A stretch of DNA of 64,000 nt from Janthinobacterium sp. 1_2014MBL_MicDiv. GTDB taxonomy: Bacteria > Pseudomonadota > Gammaproteobacteria > Burkholderiales > Burkholderiaceae_D. The DNA lies in contig NZ_CP011319.1 in the NCBI RefSeq assembly GCF_001865675.1, positions 496,001 to 560,000 of the forward strand, in the 5' to 3' direction. Positions 35,661 to 43,777 of the stretch are shown piece after piece (position 1 is the stretch's first letter; every line of letters begins with the position of its first letter). The notes under the pieces are model-generated. The model had not been told where the DNA came from and ran no database searches. It saw only the letters and a program-made list of their open reading frames with translations. The translations under genes and the position numbers were made by a program.

Positions 35661-36002
35661 ATGAAAACATTATTCGCCGCCCTCGTTTGCGCCACCGTCT
35701 CGTTTTCCGCCGTTGCCGCCGGCAATATCAACACGGGCAAGGTCCTGGCGGAGAAATACAGCTGCGCCACCTGCCACGGCAAGGATTATGGCTCGCCCAT
35801 CGACCCGTCGTATCCGAAACTGGCGGGCCAGCACAGGGATTACCTGGAACACGCGATGACGGCGTACAAGCGGGGCGACAAGGCCAACGGCCGCAACAAC
35901 GCCATCATGACGGGCCAGGTCAAGCCGCTGAGCAACCAGGATATCAAGGACCTGGCCGCCTACTTCCACAGCCTGCCCGGCACCCTGGTGACGCACCGCT
36001 GA
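35661..36002 (+). CDS. Class I cytochrome c, periplasmic (second of tandem pair)
   Basis: A 113-aa protein with a leader cut after AVAA and the haem site CATCH near residue 35. It shares its layout with the upstream cytochrome (YPKLAGQ, YKRGD, the helix LSNQDIKDLAAYFHSLPG). The axial methionine would be in NAIMTGQVKPL. A tandem duplication is likely. A role as electron donor to the nearby nitrite reductase is plausible but not shown. It converges with norR. Confidence 0.92.
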   Translation: MKTLFAALVCATVSFSAVAAGNINTGKVLAEKYSCATCHGKDYGSPIDPSYPKLAGQHRDYLEHAMTAYKRGDKANGRNNAIMTGQVKPLSNQDIKDLAAYFHSLPGTLVTHR

Positions 36003-36016
36003 GCGGTGTCGCCGGC

Positions 36017-37570
36017 TCAGGCTTTCAGCCCGACCCGGCGCGCCAGCTTGTGCAGATTGCTGGCGTCCAGCCCCAGCTGGCGCGCCGCGGCGGCCCAGTT
36101 GTCCTGATGCAGGGCTAGCGCCTGGCGGATGGCCTGGCGCTGGCTCGCTTCCACGATTTGATGCATGCTGAGCAAAGGCGCCGCTGCCGTCGCGCACGCT
36201 GCCGGCGCAGGGGTCAGCGCACCCGCCGGCGCCTCCAGCGCATCGAGATCGAGCATATCCGTTTCCAGGGTGACGATGTCCTTGCGGTCCGCGCCGCGGA
36301 TCACGGCTTTCAGCGCGGCACGGCTGATCACGTGCTCGAGCTCGCGCACATTGCCGGGCCAGCGGTAGTGGCGTAGCGCCTCTTCCGCCGCCGCCGACAG
36401 GCGCAGGCTGCGCAGGCCCAGGCGTGCACGGTTGAGTTCCAGGAAACCGCCCGCCAGCAGCAGCACGTCATTGCCCCGCTCGCGTAGCGGCGGAATCGGC
36501 ACGGGATACACGGATAAACGGTGGTACAGGTCGGCCCGGAACGTGCCGTCGCGCACATGCTCGCGCAGACTGCGGTTGGTGGCGGCGATCACGCGCACGT
36601 TGACCCGGCGCGGCCGGTCCGCGCCCAGGCGCTGGATTTCCCCATTTTGCAAGGTGCGCAGCAGCTTGGCCTGGATGGACAGCGGCAATTCCCCCACTTC
36701 ATCGAGGAACAGGGTGCCCCCTTCGGCCGCCTCGAAACGGCCGGGCCGGTCGCTGACAGCGCCGGAAAACGCGCCGCGCACATGGCCGAACAGTTCGCTT
36801 TCGGCCAGGGACTCGGGCAGGGCCGCGCAATTGACATGGATCAAGGGCTTGCCGGCGCGGCGCGACAGCCGGTGCAGCCGGTGCGCGCACAGTTCCTTGC
36901 CCACCCCCGTTTCCCCCAGCAGCAGCACGGGCAGTTCCGAATCGGCCACCACCTGCAGTTCGTGCAGCAATTGCGTGATGGCGCCGCTCTGGCCGACGAA
37001 ATCGTGTTCCTCGCGCGGCGCCTGCGCATTGGCCTGCATGGCGCCGCCCGACAGGCGCAGGCCGCGTATTTCGGCCTCCAGGCGGGTGACGCGCACGGCC
37101 GCCTCGATGGCGCACGCCAGTTCGCCCAGCTCGCGCTGCGCGCGGACATCGAAGGCGCCCACCTGCAGGGCGTCGAGCGTGATCACGCCCCAGCGTTCGC
37201 CTTCCAGGTCGAGCGCCATGCCCATGCAATCGTGCACGGGCAGCGGCTCGCCGGCCCGCTCGGCGATCAGGCCGTCGTACGGATCGGGCAGGGCACTGTC
37301 GTGATGGAAGCACAGCACGCCGCGCCGCTGCAGGATGGCGGCCAGGCGCGGATGGTCCGTGACGGCGAAACGGCGTCCCAGCGCATCGCTGGCCAGGCCG
37401 GCCATGGCCACGGGCCGCAGGTGCTCGCCATCGAGCTTGAGCAAGGCCACGGCCTCGCAGCCGAAGTGCGCGCGCAGGCTGCCCACCAGCCGTTGCAGGC
37501 GCACGGCCACGGGCAGGTCGGCGACCAGGTCGGTGAGTAGCAGAAGGTGCATGGCGGAGGTGGTCATCAT
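36017..37570 (-). CDS. norR: NO-responsive sigma-54 activator NorR
   Basis: A 517-aa bEBP. An N-terminal GAF domain (NO-sensing non-haem iron) is followed by the AAA+ domain (GETGVGKELCAHRLH, LFLDEVGELPL) and a C-terminal Fis-type helix (AAAARQLGLDASNLHKLARRVG). The sigma-54 contact loop reads GAFSGA instead of GAFTGA. It is divergent from nirK. The start is uncertain: Met at 37570 or a later Met at 37552 (E. coli NorR is 504 aa). Three GGT-N7-ACC sites lie between and at the start, so it probably also controls itself. Confidence 0.93.
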   Translation of the reverse strand: MMTTSAMHLLLLTDLVADLPVAVRLQRLVGSLRAHFGCEAVALLKLDGEHLRPVAMAGLASDALGRRFAVTDHPRLAAILQRRGVLCFHHDSALPDPYDGLIAERAGEPLPVHDCMGMALDLEGERWGVITLDALQVGAFDVRAQRELGELACAIEAAVRVTRLEAEIRGLRLSGGAMQANAQAPREEHDFVGQSGAITQLLHELQVVADSELPVLLLGETGVGKELCAHRLHRLSRRAGKPLIHVNCAALPESLAESELFGHVRGAFSGAVSDRPGRFEAAEGGTLFLDEVGELPLSIQAKLLRTLQNGEIQRLGADRPRRVNVRVIAATNRSLREHVRDGTFRADLYHRLSVYPVPIPPLRERGNDVLLLAGGFLELNRARLGLRSLRLSAAAEEALRHYRWPGNVRELEHVISRAALKAVIRGADRKDIVTLETDMLDLDALEAPAGALTPAPAACATAAAPLLSMHQIVEASQRQAIRQALALHQDNWAAAARQLGLDASNLHKLARRVGLKA

Positions 37571-37618
37571 GACCATGGAGGGTACAACGGACCCTGCCCA
37601 GGCAGGGTCATAACGACC
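37562..37618. promoter_or_regulatory. Three NorR enhancer sites (GGT-N7-ACC)
   Basis: GGT-N7-ACC occurs at 37562-37574, 37581-37593 and 37606-37618, spaced 19 and 25 bp. This is the motif and the number known from Ralstonia NorR control regions. The first site overlaps a candidate norR start, so the downstream start may be correct. A longer palindrome GACCCTGCC-CA-GGCAGGGTC (37590-37609) bridges the last two. Confidence 0.85.
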
Positions 37619-37657
37619 CTGCAATTTTCAAATCGTTGATTTAAAACAAGTTTTTCC

Positions 37658-37672
37658 TGGCACACGGTTTGC
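37658..37672 (+). promoter_or_regulatory. Sigma-54 promoter of nirK-ytfE-norB
   Basis: TGGCAC-N5-TTGC fits the -24/-12 consensus exactly, predicting a start near 37684, 34 bp before nirK. NorR sites lie about 65-120 bp upstream. Between them is TTGAT-TTAA-AACAA (37636-37649), one mismatch from an FNR box or an IHF-like site. Confidence 0.85.
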
Positions 37673-37717
37673 CTAGGTAAGAGTGCCGAACCGGCAGACA
37701 AGACCAAGGAAAGCTTG

Positions 37718-39199
37718 ATGAAAACCACTCCCTCCCTCGGCGCCATCGCCGCCGCCATCTGTGTCCTGGCGCTGCCCCAGTCCGTACAGGCGCAGGCCAG
37801 CCTGCCTGCCAGCGCCGCCGCCACTGCCGCCAAACCCGCCGCCGCGACGCTCAAGCGTTATGAACTGCAGACCAATATCGTCGATGGCAAGATGGTGTTC
37901 ATCGACGCCAAGGGCCAGGTCAATCCCGTGCTGGCGGCAAACGTGGGCGACACGGTCGAACTCGTGCTGAAAAGCGGCGAGGGCGCCGAACATGATTTGC
38001 TGATACCCGAGCTGAACGTGGCGTCCGCCAAATTCAGCGCCAATACGGGCAAGACCAGCGTGCGCTTCAAGGTCACGCGCGCCGGCACGTTTACGTATTA
38101 CTGCTCGATTCCCGGCCACCGGCAGATCGGCATGGAAGGCAAGCTGGAAGTGAGCGGCGCCTCGCTGGCAGAAGCCGGAGCACCGAAGGCGGCTGGCGTG
38201 GGCGCCGCCAGCGAATCGGGCCAGGCCGCCGCGCTGGCCCTGTACACGCCGGCGCCATCGCCGATGCGCGGACCCGATCCATCCGCCATCAGCGTGGCGG
38301 CCAACCCCGCCTCGGTGCCCGCCGCCATCGGCGCGCGCGCGCCGCAGACCCTGAAATACCGCATGGAGACGGTGGAACTGCCGGGCAAGCTCGATGACGG
38401 CACCAGCTTTACCTACTGGACCTTCAACCGCCAGGTGCCCGGTCCCATGCTGCGCGCGAAGGTGGGCGACACGGTGGAGCTGACCCTGTTCAATGCGAAG
38501 GACAGCAAGATGATCCACTCGATCGACCTGCATGCGGTGACGGGCGGCCATGGCGGCGGCCAGCACACGCAGGTGGCGCCGGGGCAGGAAAAAACCGTCA
38601 CCTTCAAGGCGCTCAATCCCGGCCTGTATGTGTACCACTGCGCCACGCCGCTGGTGCCGCAGCATATCGCGGCAGGCATGTACGGCATGATCCTCGTCGA
38701 ACCGGAAGGCGGCCTGTCGAAGGTGGACCGCGAGTATTACGTGATGCAGGGCGAGATGTACACGGGCCGTCCGCACGGCGCGCCCGTGCACCAGGAACCG
38801 AACCTGGAAAAGATGGCCAACGAGCTGCCCGACTACTACGTCTTCAACGGAGAAGTGGGCGCCCTGAGCAAGACGCACAAATTGCAGGCGACAGTCGGCG
38901 AGACGGTGCGCATCTACTTCGGCGTCGGTGGCCCGAACAAGATTTCATCGTTCCACATCATCGGCGAAATCTTCGACAAGGTGTACAGCGAAGGCTCGAT
39001 CAGCAGCCCGAAACACGACGTGCAAACCACCTTGGTGGCCCCCGGCGGCGCGACCATCGTCGAACTCAAGGTGCAGCACCCGGGCAGCTACCTGCTGGTC
39101 GACCATGCCCTGTCGCGCGCCGGCAAGGGCGCCGTCGGCGTGCTGGAAGTCACGGGCGAGCCCGTGCCCGGTGTCTACCACGCGGGCGCCCGCCAATAA
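37718..39199 (+). CDS. nirK: Copper nitrite reductase NirK with an extra N-terminal cupredoxin domain
   Basis: A 493-aa periplasmic enzyme reducing nitrite to NO, with leader cut after VQA. Residues about 40-145 are an added cupredoxin with a full type-1 copper set (H92, C129, H134, M139), as in Hyphomicrobium-type NirK. After a linker of about 50 residues comes the usual two-cupredoxin core: H267, D270, H272 (HSIDLHAVTGG), H307-C308 (YHCATP), H316, M321 and H413 (SSFHIIGEIF). The copper ligands of the core are complete. The TTG at 37715 is in frame, but ATG 37718 is preferred. First gene of the NorR operon. Confidence 0.94.
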   Translation: MKTTPSLGAIAAAICVLALPQSVQAQASLPASAAATAAKPAAATLKRYELQTNIVDGKMVFIDAKGQVNPVLAANVGDTVELVLKSGEGAEHDLLIPELNVASAKFSANTGKTSVRFKVTRAGTFTYYCSIPGHRQIGMEGKLEVSGASLAEAGAPKAAGVGAASESGQAAALALYTPAPSPMRGPDPSAISVAANPASVPAAIGARAPQTLKYRMETVELPGKLDDGTSFTYWTFNRQVPGPMLRAKVGDTVELTLFNAKDSKMIHSIDLHAVTGGHGGGQHTQVAPGQEKTVTFKALNPGLYVYHCATPLVPQHIAAGMYGMILVEPEGGLSKVDREYYVMQGEMYTGRPHGAPVHQEPNLEKMANELPDYYVFNGEVGALSKTHKLQATVGETVRIYFGVGGPNKISSFHIIGEIFDKVYSEGSISSPKHDVQTTLVAPGGATIVELKVQHPGSYLLVDHALSRAGKGAVGVLEVTGEPVPGVYHAGARQ

Positions 39200-39225
39200 A
39201 CCCTATTCATCCTCAAGGAACCATT

Positions 39226-39903
39226 ATGGACATGATCGAGTTATCCCTGGGCCAGCTGGCCCGCCGCATCCCTGGCGCCACGCGCCTGTTCGATGCGCAC
39301 CGCCTGGACTTTTGCTGCGGCGGCAACAAGACCCTGCGCGCGGCGGCCGAGGCGGCCGGCGTGGACGTCACCCCCATCGTCGAGGAGCTGCGGCTGCTGC
39401 AAGGGCGGACGGACGCCAGCGGCGAGCGTGACTGGCAGGAGGCTACGGCCACGGAGCTGGTGCAGCACATCCTGGCGCACTACCACGCCGTGCACCGCGA
39501 GCAGCTGCCCGAACTGATACGCCTGGCGCGCAAGGTCGAGCAGGTGCATGGCGAGCGCGCCGACTGTCCGCATGGGCTGGCGGAACACCTGTCGACCATG
39601 GCGCAGGAGCTGGAAAGCCATATGCGCAAGGAGGAGGACGTGCTGTTCCCCATGATCGTGCGCGGCCAGGGTCCGCGGGCCGGCGCACCGATCAACGTGA
39701 TGCGCATGGAGCACGACGACCATGGCGTGGCCTTGCGCGCGATGGAGGCGATGACGAACGATATCAGCGCGCCGGCCGGCGCCTGCACCACCTGGCGCGC
39801 GCTGTACACGGGGCTGCGCACCTTCCGCGAGGACCTGATGGCGCACATCCATACCGAAAACAACATCCTGTTCGAGCGCTTCGCGCCGGCCGTGGTGCAC
39901 TGA
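39226..39903 (+). CDS. ytfE: Iron-sulfur cluster repair di-iron protein
   Basis: YtfE/RIC, 225 aa, repairs nitrosatively damaged iron-sulfur clusters. The N-terminal ScdA region carries DFCCGGN; the C-terminal hemerythrin-like four-helix bundle has the di-iron ligands in ILAHYHAVHREQL, LESHMRKEEDVLFP, MEHDDHG and MAHIHTENNILFERF. It is 26 bp after nirK, so it is made together with the NO-forming and NO-removing enzymes. Confidence 0.94.
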   Translation: MDMIELSLGQLARRIPGATRLFDAHRLDFCCGGNKTLRAAAEAAGVDVTPIVEELRLLQGRTDASGERDWQEATATELVQHILAHYHAVHREQLPELIRLARKVEQVHGERADCPHGLAEHLSTMAQELESHMRKEEDVLFPMIVRGQGPRAGAPINVMRMEHDDHGVALRAMEAMTNDISAPAGACTTWRALYTGLRTFREDLMAHIHTENNILFERFAPAVVH

Positions 39904-39918
39904 CAAAGGAAAGACCGC

Positions 39919-42210
39919 ATGGGTCCCTATAAAAAACTCTGGTTCACCCTGATCGGCGTGCTGATCGTGACCTTTTCGCTGCTTGGTTATTATGGCGTCG
40001 AAGTCTACCGACAGGCGCCGCCGATTCCCGCGCAAGTGCTGGCGCAGGATGGCCGGCAGCTGTTCGACCGCGAAGGCATCCTCGATGGCCAGACGGCCTG
40101 GCAATCCGTGGGCGGCATGCAGCTGGGCTCCATCTGGGGCCACGGCGCCTACCAGGCGCCCGACTGGACGGCCGACTGGCTGCACCGCGAACTGACGGCC
40201 TGGCTGGAGCTGGCGGCGCAAGAGCAGCACGGCAAGGCTTACGCGCTGCTGGACGGCCCCGCGCAGGCGGCCCTGCGCGAAGCGCTGAAGCTCGAGTACC
40301 GCGGCAACCGGGTCGACGATGCGCAGGTGCTGCGCCTGTCGCCGCGCCGCGTGCAGGCGCTTGCCCGCACGGCGCACTACTACGACCAGCTGTTTTCCGA
40401 CGCGCCGGACCTGCAAAAGAGCCGCGAGCATTTCGCCATGAAGGAAAACACCTTGCCCAGCGCCGAACGGCGCGCGCAGATGACGCAGTTCTTCTTCTGG
40501 ACGGCCTGGGCCGCCGCCACCGAGCGTCCGGGCCAGAAGGTCACGTACACGAACAACTGGCCGCACGAACCGCTGATCGGCAACCAGCCCAGCGGCGAGA
40601 ACCTCGTCTGGTCGGTCGCCAGCGTGGTGGTACTGCTGGCCGGCGTCGGCTTCCTCGTCTGGGGCTGGGCCTTCCTGCGCGACCATGACGAAGCGCTGCC
40701 GGCGGCCGGTCCGCGCGATCCGCTGACCACTTTCGCCCTCACGCCTTCGCAGCGGGGACTGGGCAAATACCTGTTCCTCGTCGTCGCCCTGTTCATCTTC
40801 CAGGTCTTCATCGGCGGCTTTACCGCGCACTATACGGTGGAAGGGCAGCAATTCTATGGCGTCGACGTGTCGCGCTGGTTCCCGTATGCGCTCACGCGCA
40901 CCTGGCATATCCAGGCCGCGCTGTTCTGGATCGCCACGGGCTTCCTGGCCGCCGGCCTGTTCCTCGCGCCGCTGATCAATGGCGGCCAGGATCCGAAGTG
41001 GCAGCGCCTCGGCGTCGACGTGCTGTTCTGGGCGCTGGTCGTCGTCGTCGTCGGCTCCTTCATCGGCAATTACCTGGCGATTGCGCAAGTGATGCCGCCC
41101 GAGTGGAATTTCTGGCTCGGCCACCAGGGCTACGAATACGTGGACCTGGGTCGTTTGTGGCAGATCGGCAAGTATGTGGGCATCCTGCTGTGGCTGTTAC
41201 TGATGCTGCGCGGCGTCGTGCCGGCCCTGCGCCAGAAGGGCGGCGACAAGAACCTACTGGCGCTGCTGACGGCTTCCGTGGGCGCCATCGGCCTGTTTTA
41301 CGGCGCCGGCCTGTTCTACGGCGAGCGCACGCATTTATCGGTGATGGAGTACTGGCGCTGGTGGGTGGTGCACCTGTGGGTGGAGGGTTTCTTCGAAGTC
41401 TTCGCCACCACGGCGCTGGCCTTCATCTTCGCGACCCTGGGCCTGGTGTCGGCGCGCATGGCCACCACGGCCAGCCTGGCGTCGGCGTCGCTGTTCATGC
41501 TGGGCGGCATACCGGGCACTTTCCACCACCTGTATTTTGCCGGCACGACCACGCCCGTGATGGCCATCGGCGCCAGCTTCAGCGCGCTGGAAGTGGTGCC
41601 GCTGATCGTGCTGGGCCACGAAGCGTGGGAAAACTGGCGGCTGAAGGAACGCGCGCCGTGGATGGAAAACCTGCGCTGGCCGCTGATGTGCTTTGTCGCC
41701 GTCGCCTTCTGGAACATGCTGGGCGCGGGCGTGCTGGGCTTCATGATCAACCCGCCCGTGGCGCTGTATTACATCCAGGGCTTGAACACGACTCCCGTGC
41801 ATGCGCATGCGGCACTGTTTGGCGTGTACGGCTTCCTGGCGCTGGGCTTTACCTTGCTCGTGCTGCGCTATCTGCGGCCGCACTGCCAGTTCAGCCCGGC
41901 GCTGATGAAGACGGCGTTCTGGGGCTTGAACGGGGGCCTGGCGCTGATGATCTTTACCAGCTTGTTGCCAATTGGCATTATCCAGTTCCACGCCAGCGTG
42001 ACGGAAGGCCTCTGGTATGCGCGCAGCGAGGCATTCATGCAGCAGCCGCTGCTGCAGACGCTGCGCTGGGTGCGCACCTTTGGCGACGTGGTCTTCATCG
42101 TGGGCGCCATCGCCATGGCGCTGCAGGTGGTGCTGGGATTGCTGGGCAAGGCGCCGAAAGCACCCGTACTGCAGCCGCAGGCAGGGGGCGGCGCGGCCGC
42201 CATGAAATAG
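39919..42210 (+). CDS. norB: Quinol-dependent nitric oxide reductase (qNorB/NorZ)
   Basis: A 763-aa single-chain membrane enzyme reducing NO to N2O with quinol electrons. The long N-terminal periplasmic extension, absent from cNorB, marks it as the quinol form. The haem/non-haem iron core is seen in TRTWHIQAALFWIATGF, WWVVHLWVEGFFEVFATTAL, GTFHHLYFAGTT and TPVHAHAALFGVYG. About 14 helices. It completes the nirK-ytfE-norB operon; no norC or nosZ is visible here. Confidence 0.95.
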   Translation: MGPYKKLWFTLIGVLIVTFSLLGYYGVEVYRQAPPIPAQVLAQDGRQLFDREGILDGQTAWQSVGGMQLGSIWGHGAYQAPDWTADWLHRELTAWLELAAQEQHGKAYALLDGPAQAALREALKLEYRGNRVDDAQVLRLSPRRVQALARTAHYYDQLFSDAPDLQKSREHFAMKENTLPSAERRAQMTQFFFWTAWAAATERPGQKVTYTNNWPHEPLIGNQPSGENLVWSVASVVVLLAGVGFLVWGWAFLRDHDEALPAAGPRDPLTTFALTPSQRGLGKYLFLVVALFIFQVFIGGFTAHYTVEGQQFYGVDVSRWFPYALTRTWHIQAALFWIATGFLAAGLFLAPLINGGQDPKWQRLGVDVLFWALVVVVVGSFIGNYLAIAQVMPPEWNFWLGHQGYEYVDLGRLWQIGKYVGILLWLLLMLRGVVPALRQKGGDKNLLALLTASVGAIGLFYGAGLFYGERTHLSVMEYWRWWVVHLWVEGFFEVFATTALAFIFATLGLVSARMATTASLASASLFMLGGIPGTFHHLYFAGTTTPVMAIGASFSALEVVPLIVLGHEAWENWRLKERAPWMENLRWPLMCFVAVAFWNMLGAGVLGFMINPPVALYYIQGLNTTPVHAHAALFGVYGFLALGFTLLVLRYLRPHCQFSPALMKTAFWGLNGGLALMIFTSLLPIGIIQFHASVTEGLWYARSEAFMQQPLLQTLRWVRTFGDVVFIVGAIAMALQVVLGLLGKAPKAPVLQPQAGGGAAAMK

Positions 42211-42216
42211 CGTTGC

Positions 42217-42639
42217 CTAGCGGCGGCGCACGCAGTCGATATAGGCGTCCGTGTCCGGTGGCAAGCCCGAACGCTGCGACGCCCAGATCATCTGGCCCAG
42301 GCACTCCATCACTTCGTGCTGGGCTGCATGGGCCGAATCGAGGCGCTGCGTCAGCTGCTGCACGGCCGGGCGGATGCCGCGCGGCTGGTCGACCTGCACC
42401 TGTTCCGTGATCGACAGGTGCATGGACAGGTGCAGGAAGGGATTGGCCTGCCCGCCCTCGACGGAATAGTCGCGCGCCAGCGCCGCTTCAACGTCGCTCA
42501 GCTCGTTTTCATATTCGGGATGCTCGAGGATCCAGTCGAGCGCGATCGCTTCCATGGGCGTGAGGATGTCGTGGGCGCGGTGCTTGCGCAGGGTGTCGCA
42601 AAAGAAACGGCGCACATCGTCGGAAGAGGGGTTGAACAT
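42217..42639 (-). CDS. DUF1841 family protein
   Basis: A 140-aa soluble protein starting MFNPSSDDVRRFFCDTLRKH with EAIALDWILEHPEY and HLSMHLSITEQVQVDQPRGI, the conserved block of the betaproteobacterial DUF1841 family. No function is known. It converges with norB and is divergent from the nitroreductase gene. The start at 42639 avoids a longer frame that runs over the divergent promoter. Confidence 0.85.
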   Translation of the reverse strand: MFNPSSDDVRRFFCDTLRKHRAHDILTPMEAIALDWILEHPEYENELSDVEAALARDYSVEGGQANPFLHLSMHLSITEQVQVDQPRGIRPAVQQLTQRLDSAHAAQHEVMECLGQMIWASQRSGLPPDTDAYIDCVRRR

Positions 42640-42746
42640 GGCTGGATAACTGTGGCTAAGGGCAGCCGGCATTGTACCGCGTACGTAAATTGTGTACGCT
42701 GTGCCAGCTGTTTTTGCCCTTCCACCGACCACCTGGAGAATGCCCG

Positions 42747-43328
42747 ATGTTGAATGACGCCGCCCTCGATACCCTGTTCTACGCCGCCCGCACGCATAAT
42801 GGCTGGCAAGACCGTCCCATCAGCGATGCGCTGCTCAAGCAGCTGTACGACACCTTGAAGTGGGCGCCCACTGCGGCCAATGGCTCGCCGATTCGCGTGG
42901 TCTTCGTCAAGTCGCCTGAAGCGAAGGCGACCCTGGTCGAGTGCATGTCGGCCGGCAACGCGGCCAAAGTGGCGCAGGCGCCCGTGACGGCCATCATCGG
43001 CATGGACATGGCGTTTTATGAACAGCTGCCCAAGCTGTCGCCCCACGTCGACGCGCGCGCCTGGTTCACGGGCAACCAGGCGCTGTCCGATGCGACGGCG
43101 TTCCGCAATTCTTCGCTGCAAGGCGGTTACCTGATCCTGGCCGCGCGCGCCCTGGGCCTCGATTGCGGCCCCATGTCCGGCTTCGACACCGAAAAACTCG
43201 ACGCCGCCTTCTTCGCCGACACCACCGTCAAGGCCAATTTCGTCTGCAGCCTCGGCTATGGCGATCCCGACCGCGTGCGTCCCCGCGCGCCGCGCCTGTC
43301 CTTCGAGGAAGCGTGCCGCATTGTCTGA
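42747..43328 (+). CDS. rutE: Nitroreductase-family protein, RutE-like (malonic semialdehyde reductase)
   Basis: A 193-aa flavoprotein of the nitroreductase superfamily (E. coli RutE is 196 aa). Family features are TLFYAARTHNGWQ at the start, the FMN contacts around WAPTAANGSPIR, the NSSLQGGYLILAARALGLDCGPMSGFD block and the C-terminal SLGYGDPD. RutE reduces malonic semialdehyde in pyrimidine catabolism. No other rut genes are present, so a general FMN-dependent reductase role is possible. A terminator follows. Confidence 0.85.
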   Translation: MLNDAALDTLFYAARTHNGWQDRPISDALLKQLYDTLKWAPTAANGSPIRVVFVKSPEAKATLVECMSAGNAAKVAQAPVTAIIGMDMAFYEQLPKLSPHVDARAWFTGNQALSDATAFRNSSLQGGYLILAARALGLDCGPMSGFDTEKLDAAFFADTTVKANFVCSLGYGDPDRVRPRAPRLSFEEACRIV

Positions 43329-43351
43329 ATGACTACTCCAGCGTAATTTCC

Positions 43352-43376
43352 AAGGGCATCGCGGATGCCCTTTTTT
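43352..43376 (+). terminator. Intrinsic terminator after the nitroreductase gene
   Basis: AAGGGCATC (43352-43360), loop GCG, GATGCCCTT (43364-43372), then a T-run. Strong and correctly oriented. The remaining gap to 43777 is an untranslated leader and promoter region for mqo; nothing else is recognisable in it. Confidence 0.9.
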
Positions 43377-43777
43377 ACGCCTCGCGACCGCGTTCATGAG
43401 CCGATAGTCACCGCAAATTAATACCTGGCAGTAAGTATTATCCACTAGCGCCGCGCCCCGGCAGCGCCAAATAACGGTGATAAAATCGCCGTTCTTGATA
43501 TTTGCACTGGACACGACGGCGATTGTATTGCCGCTTTTTCAGCCGGCAACGACGGCCGTGCCGTTCCATTGCCCGCACCTTTGCCACCAAATCTTGCTTT
43601 GGGACTATCCCGTAGCGCGGCAGCATGCCTGACACCATCGACCTCCGCCTCTCCGGCTGCCTCGGCGTTCCGGATGGCGGGCTGTTTTTCGTTCGATCCT
43701 CGATCGATCGCTTGCGGTCGCGCTGGTGCCGCCGCGGTGGCGCACAAGAATCATCCTATTCATGAACGGAGTTACGT

